Positions 28,906-38,316 of a DNA stretch of 64,000 nucleotides are shown piece by piece. This DNA comes from Loktanella sp. Alg231-35 (GTDB lineage: Bacteria; Pseudomonadota; Alphaproteobacteria; Rhodobacterales; Rhodobacteraceae), in assembly GCF_900143545.1 (NCBI RefSeq), contig NZ_FREV01000001.1, positions 558,001 through 622,000 of the forward strand. The letters run 5' to 3'. Under the pieces are notes generated by a model. It did no database searches. It was not told the origin of the DNA and was given only the letters and a program-made list of their open reading frames with translations. The position numbers were made by a program, and so were the translations under genes. Position 1 is the stretch's first letter. Every line of letters starts with the position of its first letter.

Positions 28906-31514
28906 GCGGCTTCTCCTTGGGGAATAACACGGCGCGCGCGACCGCGCTGTAGCATGTAAACGAAGGCCAGCAGCAAGAGTGCCGGGATGAACATCAGCTC
29001 TTTTGGCAATTGCGACTGTGGGGCCAGCACCTCTTTCACGGTGACAAATTCGTCGCCGTAGAAATCGTAATCGGCCAGAGCACTGGCATGAGGCGAACCA
29101 AAGGCAGGCTCATCAAGTGCCAGATCGTCGCCTTCTGCAAAGAACGAAAGCCCTGTTGTCGCTAGCCGGTCAGCGGGTGCTTCGTCACCGATGCTGAGCA
29201 CAATTGTGGTGTCACGCAATTCGCTGGTGTCAAAGTCTGGGCCGTTGATGACCACACGCATTTCACTGCCTGCGGGGGCTTCTTCGATGGCTTGGGTCAG
29301 CGCCGCTGGTGGCACGTCCGCAAACGGCGGTTGGACACGGTCCATGAAGAAATCTGGTCGGAACAGCACAAAGGCAATCAGGATCAGCAGGACGCTTTCA
29401 TAGATGCGGCTTTTGGTGACAAACCACCCCATCGTACCTGCCGTGAAGACCAGTATCGCGATACTGGCCGATATAAAGACCAATATCCCTTGCGCCCATC
29501 CGACGTCGATCAACAGCAAATCGGTGTTGAATATAAAGACAAATGGCAAGGCCACGGTCCGCAGGCTATAAAAGAAGGCCACAAAGCCGGTTCTGATCGC
29601 ATCGCCACCCGACACGGCGGCGGCCGCAAAACTGGCAAGGCCCACGGGGGGCGTCACATCCGCCATAATCCCGAAATAGAAGACAAAGAGGTGAACCGCG
29701 ATCAGCGGCACAACCAGCCCGGACTGTGCCCCTAATTGCACAACGACACCGGCCATCAGCGACGACACAACAATGTAGTTAGCGGTTGTCGGCAGCCCCA
29801 TACCCAGCACCAGCGACAAGAGCCCGACCATAACCAGCATCAGGATCAGATTACCGCCAGAAAGGAATTCGACCAGATCGGCCATGACTTGCCCCACACC
29901 GGTCAGCGTGACTGTGCCCACGATCACACCAGCAGTGGCCGTGGCCAGGCCGATGCCGATCATGTTGCGGGCGCCATCGACCAGTCCTTGCAGCAGATCG
30001 ACTACACCGTCCTTGAACCGCTCAAACAAAGCGCTTTCACCACGGAAGACGGATTTCAACGGGCGTTGCGTTAGCAGGATCACGAAGAGCAGCATCGTGG
30101 CCCAGAAGGCCGAAAGGCCGGGTGATTTCTGTTCGATCATTAGGAAGTAGACCAGAACGATGATCGGCAGCAGATAGTAGAGGCCAGCTTTGTAGATCTC
30201 GCCGACCACCGGCAGTTCAACCTCTTTGGCGTTCGGGTCATCGGCCTCAAGATCGGCAACGCCGGACGCGACCCAGAGCAGGGCGACATAGGTCAAAAAG
30301 ACCAGCGCCGACAGGATCAATCCAGAGTTCGGGAGCGCACTCGAGATCGCCCTGACGGGGTATTGCACGCCATAGCAAAGGGCCGCGAACCCGACAAAGA
30401 AGGCCGCCATCCCACCAATGGTCCGGCCCATGGACACGACGCGGTTGCCCAGCGTCGGCATGTTGTTTTTCACCGCTTCAAGGTGAACGATGTAGACCAG
30501 CGCGATGTAGGAAATCGTCGCAGGCAGGAAGGCGTGGGTGATCACCTCGACATAAGAAATGCCCACATATTCGACCATCAAGAACGCCGCAGCACCCATT
30601 ACGGGTGGCATGATTTGCCCGTTCACCGATGATGCCACTTCCACAGCACCCGCCTTTTCGGAACTGAACCCGACCCGCTTCATCAACGGGATCGTGAACG
30701 TACCCGTGGTCACAACGTTGGCGATAGAAGAGCCTGAGATCAGACCAGTTGCAGCGGACCCCACCACAGCCGCCTTCGCAGGCCCTCCTTTAAGATGACC
30801 CAGCGCGCCAAAAGCCATCTTAATGAAATAGTTACCAGCCCCAGCTTTATCGAGCAGCGCGCCGAACAACACAAAAAGGAAAACAAACTTGGTGGAAACA
30901 CCGAGGGCGATACCAAACACACCCTCTGATGTGATCCACATATGGCTCATCGCTTTTTTCAGCGATGCGCCACCCCAACGGATCACATCGGGTACAATGG
31001 TTGATGACCCGTAGAAGACGTAGAAGAGAAAGATAACAGCAATGATCGCCATTGCCGGTCCAAGCGCGCGGCGCGCGCCTTCAAAAAGCAGGGCGAGACC
31101 CGCCAGCGCGAACCATTTGTCTATATCATCGGCAAGTCCGCCAGAGTTGACGATCTTGTCGTAGAAGAAATACCCGTAAAGCGCGATGAAAACGCCTGCA
31201 AATCCCATGATCCAGTCAGGGATGGGGATGTAGTCACGCGGGCTGGATTTGAATGCGGGGTAGGCCATGAAGGCAAGGAAAATGGCAAAGGCCAGGTGAA
31301 TCTGACGAGAGTTGTTCACGACCGATCCGGGCAGGATCTGATTGGACAATGGGGAAGCGAGCACCACTTGGAAGACCGACCAGGTGATCGCAACAATGGA
31401 CAAGAATAGCCCAACCGATCCAACAGGATTACGTGCGCCCGCGTCCGAAGATGAAACAAGGTCCTGAAGCTCTTCTTCGCTAAGGCCTTTGCGTTGGTCT
31501 TGATCGGTTGCCAT
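28902..31514 (-). CDS. TRAP transporter fused permease (DctQM type) with DUF3394 tail
   Basis: 870-residue inner-membrane protein. The small (DctQ) and large (DctM) permease subunits are fused, as is usual for TAXI-type TRAP systems. It has about 17 hydrophobic segments, with GLISGSSIANVVTTGTFTIP and LGMGLPTTANYIVVSSLMAG as DctM hallmarks. Residues ~740-860 form a periplasmic region ending in a final membrane helix, which fits DUF3394. It works with the TAXI binding protein encoded just upstream. Transport would be sodium- or proton-driven. Confidence 0.92.
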   Translation of the reverse strand: MATDQDQRKGLSEEELQDLVSSSDAGARNPVGSVGLFLSIVAITWSVFQVVLASPLSNQILPGSVVNNSRQIHLAFAIFLAFMAYPAFKSSPRDYIPIPDWIMGFAGVFIALYGYFFYDKIVNSGGLADDIDKWFALAGLALLFEGARRALGPAMAIIAVIFLFYVFYGSSTIVPDVIRWGGASLKKAMSHMWITSEGVFGIALGVSTKFVFLFVLFGALLDKAGAGNYFIKMAFGALGHLKGGPAKAAVVGSAATGLISGSSIANVVTTGTFTIPLMKRVGFSSEKAGAVEVASSVNGQIMPPVMGAAAFLMVEYVGISYVEVITHAFLPATISYIALVYIVHLEAVKNNMPTLGNRVVSMGRTIGGMAAFFVGFAALCYGVQYPVRAISSALPNSGLILSALVFLTYVALLWVASGVADLEADDPNAKEVELPVVGEIYKAGLYYLLPIIVLVYFLMIEQKSPGLSAFWATMLLFVILLTQRPLKSVFRGESALFERFKDGVVDLLQGLVDGARNMIGIGLATATAGVIVGTVTLTGVGQVMADLVEFLSGGNLILMLVMVGLLSLVLGMGLPTTANYIVVSSLMAGVVVQLGAQSGLVVPLIAVHLFVFYFGIMADVTPPVGLASFAAAAVSGGDAIRTGFVAFFYSLRTVALPFVFIFNTDLLLIDVGWAQGILVFISASIAILVFTAGTMGWFVTKSRIYESVLLILIAFVLFRPDFFMDRVQPPFADVPPAALTQAIEEAPAGSEMRVVINGPDFDTSELRDTTIVLSIGDEAPADRLATTGLSFFAEGDDLALDEPAFGSPHASALADYDFYGDEFVTVKEVLAPQSQLPKELMFIPALLLLAFVYMLQRGRARRVIPQGEAA

Positions 31515-31569
31515 GTGATCTTACTCCCCTTTGTCCTGCTCAAACGAGAGGACGGTCTTATTGGCTACG

Positions 31570-31593
31570 GAGGAGGCGATTTCCCGCCTCCTC
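31570..31593 (-). terminator. 9-bp hairpin between TAXI and permease genes
   Basis: GAGGAGGCG and its complement surround a 6-nt loop in the gap between the TAXI stop (31619) and permease start (31514). A stem in this place usually lets the binding-protein mRNA accumulate above that of the permease, by partial termination or 3' protection. Confidence 0.65.
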
Positions 31594-31618
31594 TGAATGC
31601 TTTAGTCGCAGGCTTGAA

Positions 31619-32590
31619 TTATTCCATCCAGCCTTGCTCGCGGTAATATTTGGCTGCGCCGTCGTGAATTGGTGCAGACAAACCAGCAGACGCCATTTCC
31701 TCAGGGGCAAGGTTTGCGAATGCAGGGTGGAGGCCGCGGAAGTCGTCGATGTTGTCAAAGACAGCCGAAACGAGGGTATAGACGACGTCTTCTGACACAT
31801 CGGCGGAAGAGACAAATGTCGCACCAACACCGAAGGTTGCAACGTCGCCATCATTGCCGCGATACATACCACCCGGGATAGTGGCTGCGCGGTAATAAGA
31901 ATTGTCGGCGATCAATGCGTCGATTTCGGGGCCGGATACTTCAACAAGGACAGAGTCGCATGCTGTTGTCGCTTCCTGGATGGAACCGGATGGGTGACCA
32001 ACGGTGTAGATCATCGCGTCGATCTGATTGTCACAAAGGGCTGCTGATTGCTCTGCCGCTTTCAATTCGGAAGCCAGAGCAAAGCTGTCCATAGTCCAAC
32101 CCATCTGCTCCATCACAACTTCCATTGTGCCGCGTTGGCCAGAACCTGGGTTGCCGATGTTCACGCGTTTGCCTTCAAGATCGGCAAGTGTGGTAATGCC
32201 AGCGTCAGCGCGGGCCACAACGGTGAAGGGCTCTGGGTGAACAGAGAAGACAGCACGCAGGCTTTCGAACGGACCCTGCTCTTCAAAGCGGGAAGAGCCG
32301 TTGAACGCGTGGAACTGCCAGTCGGATTGGGCCACACCAAACTCCAACTCACCTTCGCGAATTGTGTTGATGTTGTAGACTGAACCACCGGTGGATTCGA
32401 CCGAGCAACGGATGCCGTGATCGCGGCGGCCCTGGTTGACCAGACGGCAGATTGCGCCGCCTGTCGGATAATAGACCCCCGTTACGCCTCCGGTGCCGAT
32501 TGTGATGAATTCTTCGGCCATTGCAGCCGGCGCTGAGACAGTGAGCGCCACCGCGACAGCGGCAACAGTTGAGATTTTTTTCTGGATCAT
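31619..32590 (-). CDS. TAXI-family TRAP transporter solute-binding protein
   Basis: 323-residue periplasmic protein. A signal peptide ends near AMAEE. The mature start is EFITIGTGGVTGVYYPTGGAICRLVN, the TAXI hallmark (GT..G.YYP.G). DLEGKRVNIGNPGSGQRGT and the AMIYTVGHPSGSIQEA segment are also diagnostic. It captures the ligand for the fused permease downstream. GGGAG precedes the ATG. The ligand is unknown; TAXI proteins often bind glutamate-like or other small organic acids. The operon is divergent from the aminotransferase gene. Confidence 0.93.
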   Translation of the reverse strand: MIQKKISTVAAVAVALTVSAPAAMAEEFITIGTGGVTGVYYPTGGAICRLVNQGRRDHGIRCSVESTGGSVYNINTIREGELEFGVAQSDWQFHAFNGSSRFEEQGPFESLRAVFSVHPEPFTVVARADAGITTLADLEGKRVNIGNPGSGQRGTMEVVMEQMGWTMDSFALASELKAAEQSAALCDNQIDAMIYTVGHPSGSIQEATTACDSVLVEVSGPEIDALIADNSYYRAATIPGGMYRGNDGDVATFGVGATFVSSADVSEDVVYTLVSAVFDNIDDFRGLHPAFANLAPEEMASAGLSAPIHDGAAKYYREQGWME

Positions 32591-32707
32591 TGACGTTCTC
32601 CCTTAGTCAATTGTTTGGCATTCGGGTGTTCGTGGAAATCAGCGACATGTCGCCATTGTCCATCTTGTTTTGACACCGCAAGTGTAGCCGCGCAGGGGTT
32701 CCCCACT

Positions 32708-32725
32708 TGAAACTTGAATGTTTCA
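32708..32725. promoter_or_regulatory. palindrome TGAAAC-N6-GTTTCA between divergent operons
   Basis: A perfect 6+6 inverted repeat with a 6-nt spacer lies in the 228-bp gap between the TAXI gene and the aminotransferase gene. Its geometry fits a dimeric regulator. The response regulator at 36184 and regulators outside the window are both possible binders. Confidence 0.35.
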
Positions 32726-32818
32726 GCCGCCCGACACCCTGTCTATGCGCGTAACTACCTATAGCAAATTTGAAGCAAAAATGAGAGCATCGCTTCAGCC
32801 ATCACTGGAAATCTGCGG

Positions 32819-34150
32819 ATGTCCCACGTCTTTCCAAGAAATTCCAAACACTTACCTCCGGTCGGGGTGACGGGCGACGGCGTCTATTTGGTTGATGAAA
32901 ACGGCAAGCGGTACTTTGATGGGTCAGGCGGGGCGGCTGTGTCCTGCCTTGGTCACAGCGATCCCGATGTCATCGCAGCCATCAAATCCCAGCTTGATAA
33001 CATGGCGTTTGCCCATACCAGTTTCCTAACATCGCAGCCGGCCGAAGATCTGGCTGATCTGTTGATTGCACATGCACCGGAAGGCCTGGACCGCGTCTAT
33101 TTTGTGTCCGGTGGGTCAGAGGCCGTTGAAGCGGCGCTGAAACTCGCGCGTCAGTACTTTGTTGAGATTGGCCAGCCGCAACGATCAAAGATCATCGCCC
33201 GACGACAGAGTTACCATGGCAATACGCTGGGCGCTTTGGCCGTTGGCGGCAACGAATGGCGTCGTGCGCAGTTTGCGCCGCTGTTGATAGAGGTCAGCCA
33301 CATCGCGCCGTGCTATGCCTATCGCGAACAGCACGACGGCGAGACTGAGGCAGATTTTGGCCTGCGCGTTGCTGATGAGCTTGAGGCCGAAATCCTGCGC
33401 CTTGGTCCGCAGAATGTCATGTCCTTTGTTGCAGAGCCTGTCGTGGGGGCTACGCTTGGCGCTGCTCCGGCTGTGACCGGGTACTTCAAACGCATTCGCG
33501 AGATTTGCGACAAATATGATGTGCTGCTGATCTTGGATGAGGTGATGTGCGGCATGGGGCGTACGGGGACGCTTTTTGCCAGCGAACACGATGGGATCAG
33601 CCCCGATATCTGTACAATCGCAAAGGGGCTTGGGGCCGGGTATCAGCCGATTGGTGCCACGCTATGCACCAAGGCGATCCATGATGCGATCCAGCAAGGT
33701 AGCGGGTTTTTCCAGCACGGACATACCTATATTGGCCACCCGGTTGCCTGTGCGGCCAGTCTGGCCGTGGTGACAAAGCTGACTTCGGGGCTGGTCGCCG
33801 GGGTCAGCAGCAAGGGTGAAGCGTTGCAAGACATGCTGCGCACGCGGTTCGGCCAGCATCCCCATGTGGGCGACATCCGGGGCCGGGGGTTGTTCGTGGG
33901 TGTCGAGTTTGTCGCTGACCGCGACACCAAGGCGTGCATTGATCCGCAGCACAAATTCCATGCGCGGCTGAAGGCGGCGGCCTTTGCGCAGGGTTTGATC
34001 TGCTATCCCATGGGGGGCACTGTTGATGGCAAGCAGGGTGACCATGTGCTGCTGGCGCCGCCCTTTATCTGCACGGCTGACCATTTGAGCGAGGTTGTTG
34101 AAAAACTTGGTGTGGCTGTGGATGCTGTCACGGCTGATCTTGGGATGTGA
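32819..34150 (+). CDS. class III aminotransferase (PLP-dependent), substrate unknown
   Basis: 443-residue fold-type I enzyme. The start MSHVFPRN leads into DGSGGAAVSCLGHSDPDVIAAI. Conserved elements are VYFVSGGSEAVEAALKLARQY, the SYHGNTLGAL loop, LILDEVMCGMGRTG and the PLP lysine Lys269 in CTIAKGLGAGYQPIGA. Family members act on omega-amino acids, taurine, beta-alanine or diamines. It is followed closely (36 bases) by a histidine kinase on the same strand. No signal peptide is seen, so it is cytoplasmic. Confidence 0.9.
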   Translation: MSHVFPRNSKHLPPVGVTGDGVYLVDENGKRYFDGSGGAAVSCLGHSDPDVIAAIKSQLDNMAFAHTSFLTSQPAEDLADLLIAHAPEGLDRVYFVSGGSEAVEAALKLARQYFVEIGQPQRSKIIARRQSYHGNTLGALAVGGNEWRRAQFAPLLIEVSHIAPCYAYREQHDGETEADFGLRVADELEAEILRLGPQNVMSFVAEPVVGATLGAAPAVTGYFKRIREICDKYDVLLILDEVMCGMGRTGTLFASEHDGISPDICTIAKGLGAGYQPIGATLCTKAIHDAIQQGSGFFQHGHTYIGHPVACAASLAVVTKLTSGLVAGVSSKGEALQDMLRTRFGQHPHVGDIRGRGLFVGVEFVADRDTKACIDPQHKFHARLKAAAFAQGLICYPMGGTVDGKQGDHVLLAPPFICTADHLSEVVEKLGVAVDAVTADLGM

Positions 34151-34186
34151 CTTGCCAAAGCGCGCTGACATGACCAAGCATTTCAT

Positions 34187-36187
34187 ATGAGGTATTCGCT
34201 CGGCTTTATTCTGGCGATCAGCCTGGCTGGACTTCAGTTTCTGGCCATCATCATCGTTGTTTCCACATCTTTCGTTTCATCAGAACGCGCGATGTTGGAT
34301 CACGCGCGCGGGTTGATGCGCGATGCGGGCCACAACGCAGTGGATCACACGAAACGGTTTCTCGAACCCGCCCGCGAAAGCGCCGATCTGGCCAGCCGTA
34401 TCCTGCAAAGTGAGGTTGTCTCGACCGCTGATCCGGTTGAGATGGAACGATATCTTTTTCGCCATCTCCAGTCCAAGGCGCAGCTTTCGGGCATCTACTA
34501 CGGCGATGAGGCGGGCAATTTCGTCTATGTCATGCGCAGCGACGGTCCGGGGTCTTATCGCACGAAATTCGTCGCGATTGATGGGGAAGAACGCACAACA
34601 GAGCTGATCTGGCGCGCTGAGGATTTTAGTGTGGTCGAGCGGGCCTTTGACCCTGACGACATCTTTGATCCGCGCAGGCGGCAGTGGTACATCAACGCAA
34701 GCACCGCAGAGGCCGGTGTCTGGACCAACCCCTACATTTTCTTTTCGTCGCAGCATCCGGGGATCACCGTCGCAGCACCAGTGTCGCGCCCTGATGGTTC
34801 GCTGGAGGGCGTGGTTGGCGTAGACATCGAGATTGCCGAAATCTCGGAGTTTCTGTCCGGTCTTGCCATTGGCACAGAGGGCACAGCGATCATTCTGAGC
34901 GATAGTGCCGAAGTCATCGCGCATCCTGATCAAACGCAAATCAGCGTGGAAAATGCCGATGGCACGCTTGGTTTTGCGCAAGTGGACGATCTGGGCGACC
35001 CGATCGCGCGCACGGCATTGGCCGATCTTGATCCCCGCGCGATATACGCCCAAGGCCCGATGCAGTCAGAGTTTGCCTATGAAGGCGACAGGTTCATGAC
35101 CTTGTTTTTGCCGATCTCAGGCATTGAGTTGCCTTGGACCATCGCCGTTTTTGCACCTGAGGATGATTTTATTCAGGGCATCAAGGATAACCGTCGGCGC
35201 AACACCTGGATTGCAGCGATTATCTCTCTGGTTACGGCTGCGGTGGGAGTCCTGCTGGCGGAATTGATTCTGCGCCCTGTTCGGGCTTTTGCGGTCCGAA
35301 CGGCCCTGGTGTCACAGGGTGAAGTCTCTACGACGGACCCCTTGCCGCGCACCTATCAGGAATTGCGCAAAGCCAACCGGACCCTCATTCACGAGATTGC
35401 CCAGCGTCGCGATGCAGATCGCATGATCGAGGAACTCAGCCGCGACATGTCCCACTTCTCGCGGGTGAATGTCATGGGGCAGATGGCAACCGGACTTGCC
35501 CATGAGTTAAGCCAACCTTTGACCGCGATAACCCAGAACGTTGATGCGGCCATTACGGTGGCGCGCCAAGACCCCAACCCAAGTGCAGAACTGCTGACCA
35601 TCCTGTCCGAGCTTGACGAGCAAGCCCATCAGGGTGGCGATATTATTCGCGCCTTGCGCGGTTTTGTCCGCAAAGATGAAGGTCAGTCAGAGCATTTTGA
35701 TCTGGGCGAGTTGGTCGCGCAGACCAGCCATTTGATGCACAACGAAACCGAAACACATGGTGTCGCAATCAAGGCTCAACTGTCATCATTACCGCCCGCG
35801 ATTGGAAACCGCGTTCAGATTGCGCAAGTGCTGATCAACCTGATGCGCAACGCCGTTGACGCGATGGTTGCGGCAGCAAGCACGCCCAAGATCATCACGA
35901 TCACGGCGCGGAAGACTGGTGACAAGATAGAGGTCTGGGTCGATGACACCGGCCCTGGCGTAGCTAAGGACGTGACGCTCTTCAAACAGTTCCAGACCAG
36001 CAAGCCGGATGGGCTTGGTTTGGGGCTTTCGATATCGCGCACGATCATAGAGGCGAACGCGGGCCATCTATGGTATGATAGGACCGGGACGAATAGATCG
36101 CGGTTCTGTTTTACGATACCTTGTGCAGACCCCCGGACTGGCGACCCATCCCAACAGGCATCACAGATCAGGCAAACGACCCTTTGA
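34187..36187 (+). CDS. Cache-domain sensor histidine kinase
   Basis: 666-residue membrane sensor. TM1 (residues ~5-27) and TM2 (~340-362) enclose a periplasmic dCache domain (~35-325; DPRRRQWYINASTAEAGVWTNPYI is a typical Cache segment). The cytoplasmic part has a HisKA helix with the phospho-acceptor His439 in MATGLAHELSQPLTA and a HATPase_c domain with N and G boxes (NLMRNAVDAMV, DDTGPGV, DGLGLGLSISRTI). The arrangement resembles DctB-like kinases with a FixJ-type partner. It forms an operon with the response regulator, whose TTG start overlaps this stop. The small ligand may be a substrate of the adjacent transport or aminotransferase genes. Confidence 0.92.
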   Translation: MRYSLGFILAISLAGLQFLAIIIVVSTSFVSSERAMLDHARGLMRDAGHNAVDHTKRFLEPARESADLASRILQSEVVSTADPVEMERYLFRHLQSKAQLSGIYYGDEAGNFVYVMRSDGPGSYRTKFVAIDGEERTTELIWRAEDFSVVERAFDPDDIFDPRRRQWYINASTAEAGVWTNPYIFFSSQHPGITVAAPVSRPDGSLEGVVGVDIEIAEISEFLSGLAIGTEGTAIILSDSAEVIAHPDQTQISVENADGTLGFAQVDDLGDPIARTALADLDPRAIYAQGPMQSEFAYEGDRFMTLFLPISGIELPWTIAVFAPEDDFIQGIKDNRRRNTWIAAIISLVTAAVGVLLAELILRPVRAFAVRTALVSQGEVSTTDPLPRTYQELRKANRTLIHEIAQRRDADRMIEELSRDMSHFSRVNVMGQMATGLAHELSQPLTAITQNVDAAITVARQDPNPSAELLTILSELDEQAHQGGDIIRALRGFVRKDEGQSEHFDLGELVAQTSHLMHNETETHGVAIKAQLSSLPPAIGNRVQIAQVLINLMRNAVDAMVAAASTPKIITITARKTGDKIEVWVDDTGPGVAKDVTLFKQFQTSKPDGLGLGLSISRTIIEANAGHLWYDRTGTNRSRFCFTIPCADPRTGDPSQQASQIRQTTL

Positions 36188-36819
36188 GCAACGACCAGAC
36201 ATCCAAATCAACGGTTTTCCTGATTGACGATGACGACAAGATCCGGACGACCTTGTCGCGCGCGCTGACCAAACGTCAATTCAACGTGCGCAGCTTTGAA
36301 AGTGCAGTGCGTTTCCTTGCGGAATACGATCCGGCAAAGCCGGGGTGCCTCGTGCTCGACTACGGCCTGCCAGAGATGAACGGGCTGGAACTGCAGAGGG
36401 TTTTGGCAGACAAGCAGATTACCATTCCCATCATCTTTATCTCTGGCCATGGGGGCGTACCGGAATCGGTGCAGGCGATGAAGGCAGGTGCAGTCGATTT
36501 CCTTGAAAAGCCGTTTCGCCAACATGTTCTTGTTGATTGCATCACGGCTGCCTTTGCTTCTGACATGGCCATGCGCGCGTTAGAGGTAGACCGCAAATCA
36601 GCGCGCGAACGCTTTGCGACACTGACCACGCGCGAACGCGAGATTGCCAATTTCATGATCGCAAACCCATCAAATACGGCCAGTAAGGAAATCGGCCGCG
36701 AGCTGAGCATCAGCCCAAGAACCGTTGACCACCATCGTGCACGTATTCTGGAAAAGATGGATATCAATTCGGTGGCCGAACTGATTGATCTGTCCAATTC
36801 TGTGGCCGATCTGATCTAA
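36184..36819 (+). CDS. FixJ/NarL-type response regulator
   Basis: 211-residue regulator. The receiver domain (residues ~8-120) has the acidic pocket DDDD, the phospho-acceptor Asp59 in LVLDYGLPEMNG, and Lys in FLEKPF. The LuxR-type HTH (LTTREREIANFMIANPSNTASKEIG onward) is at the C terminus. The best start is TTG at 36184, overlapping the kinase stop; the upstream TTG at 36121 would overlap the kinase by more than 60 bases. It should be phosphorylated by the adjoining kinase. Its stop overlaps that of the DUF1989 gene by 4 bases. Confidence 0.9.
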   Translation: MSNDQTSKSTVFLIDDDDKIRTTLSRALTKRQFNVRSFESAVRFLAEYDPAKPGCLVLDYGLPEMNGLELQRVLADKQITIPIIFISGHGGVPESVQAMKAGAVDFLEKPFRQHVLVDCITAAFASDMAMRALEVDRKSARERFATLTTREREIANFMIANPSNTASKEIGRELSISPRTVDHHRARILEKMDINSVAELIDLSNSVADLI

Positions 36820-37697
36820 CTGCGCCCATGGCTTTGATCATAGGCCGACGAAGGCGGTGGCCGATGCAGCGCGCGGGCCTCTTTGCCGGGATCAAAGACC
36901 TCTATCAGTAGCGGATGGCATGTGGTCTTGTCGGATGAATGTTCTTCCGAGCAATCCCCGCCGGGGCAGGCCGACAGGCCCACGATCAGGTCAATCTCGG
37001 CAAAGAATTCAAGATAATCGCCCGGCCGCACCGGGCTTGCCTTCATGAAATACTGCCCCGTGCTGCGCGTAAATCCGGTACACATGAAGACGTTCAGCAC
37101 ATCATGGACATGTGCCTCTGCATCGGCCATGGACAGCCCGGTGTGATCTGCAAAAGCGCGGGTCAGGTTAGAGTGGCAACAGTGATGGTAGTCTGACCCA
37201 GACAACAATCGCCCGGTGTACGGGTCGCAACGTGTTCCGATCACGTCATGCACAGAGCCGCCGAATTCATCAAATCCATACCAATCCAATGTGTCCGCGG
37301 TGATCGTGGCCATAGGGCGCAAGTGCGGGAAACTGGCCCACATTCTGTCGCCTGTGGACAGATGGGTGCCATGCAGTGCCCGTGTCTTGCCGGAATAGAA
37401 CCGCTCCTTGATGTCGGCCTTGCTCCACAGGTTTAGATCTCCGACCTGCGGCCCTTCAACGGATGAAATGCGGAAGAAGCAGCCGGCCGGCACATCAATG
37501 CAGGCCGCGTCGCGTGGGAGTGCAGTGACTTCGTCGGATTTGGATGCGCTTTGGCGTCGCGTCGAGAGTGCTTCAAGATCAGGCGGGATCAGCGCCTCGG
37601 GTGGATAGCAAATCACGGGCTTGATAGCGCGGCGGTCAGCGGCGTCACTGGGTGGCACGAACTTTGGATCGGTAGGTTTCATGGCGGCGTCTTTCAT
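36816..37697 (-). CDS. DUF1989 (urea carboxylase-associated) family protein
   Basis: 293-residue cytoplasmic protein of the DUF1989 family, found near urea/allophanate and amino-acid degradation genes. The C-terminal motif SACPGGDCSEE and the central GTRCDPYTGRLLSGSDYHHCCHSNL segment supply conserved Cys and His. Another conserved stretch is VPAGCFFRISSVEGPQVGDLNLW. No signal peptide or membrane helix. An alternative ATG at 37682 would remove the first five residues; neither start has a clear ribosome site. It converges with the response regulator gene. Its biochemical role is unknown. Confidence 0.85.
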   Translation of the reverse strand: MKDAAMKPTDPKFVPPSDAADRRAIKPVICYPPEALIPPDLEALSTRRQSASKSDEVTALPRDAACIDVPAGCFFRISSVEGPQVGDLNLWSKADIKERFYSGKTRALHGTHLSTGDRMWASFPHLRPMATITADTLDWYGFDEFGGSVHDVIGTRCDPYTGRLLSGSDYHHCCHSNLTRAFADHTGLSMADAEAHVHDVLNVFMCTGFTRSTGQYFMKASPVRPGDYLEFFAEIDLIVGLSACPGGDCSEEHSSDKTTCHPLLIEVFDPGKEARALHRPPPSSAYDQSHGRS

Positions 37698-37830
37698 GGC
37701 GTTGAAGCCGAAAGGCTAGGCCGCACTGTTGGTGAAAACAAGGTCGGTACAGGACAGCTAGCCGTCGATAAACCTTTCACTGGCCGCCGATATCGGCAAC
37801 ACATGTGTCACTCACATTGAAAGGGCTGTC

Positions 37831-38316
37831 ATGGTACGCTTCCTGAAAATCGCAATCCCTGTGTTCCTCTTGGGTTTCATCACCGGCAACGCGTTCTGGT
37901 ATCTCGCCTCACCGCTCTGGATTGATCGGGAAGTGTCAGAAGCCTTGCCTGCTGATCTGGTGCTGACACAAGTGGCCAGTGGCACGTTCCGGGACGCAGA
38001 CCGTGCCCATAAAGGCGAGGGTCAGGTCGATATCCTGCGCACGGGCAGTGGGGCAGGGCTTGTGTGCCTAACCGCGTTCCGCGTGACCAATGGCCCCGAT
38101 TTGGAGGTTTGGCTGGTGGCTGCACCGAACCCCGAAACCTCTGATGATGTCAAAGCGTCAGACTGGGTCTCTTTGGGTCAGCTCAAGGGGAATGTGGGTG
38201 ATCAGACCTATACGGTGCCTGATGACGTTGATCTGTCAGCCTATGGATCTGTTGTGATTTGGTGCGAGCAGTTCGGTGTTTTGTTTTCCCCCGCGATGCT
38301 GACCCATAGCAGCTAG
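37831..38316 (+). CDS. DM13-domain membrane-anchored protein
   Basis: 161-residue protein with an N-terminal signal anchor (IAIPVFLLGFITGNAFWYLAS) and a DM13 domain in residues ~45-155. Conserved elements are the LTAFRVTNGPDLEVWLVAAPNP segment, GQLKGNVGDQTYTVPDDVDL and SVVIWCEQFGVLFSPA. DM13 proteins have been proposed to carry out redox reactions with a nearly invariant Cys; here that residue is in VVIWCEQF. Exposure to the periplasm is expected. It overlaps the stop of the next, convergent gene by 4 bases. Confidence 0.9.
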   Translation: MVRFLKIAIPVFLLGFITGNAFWYLASPLWIDREVSEALPADLVLTQVASGTFRDADRAHKGEGQVDILRTGSGAGLVCLTAFRVTNGPDLEVWLVAAPNPETSDDVKASDWVSLGQLKGNVGDQTYTVPDDVDLSAYGSVVIWCEQFGVLFSPAMLTHSS

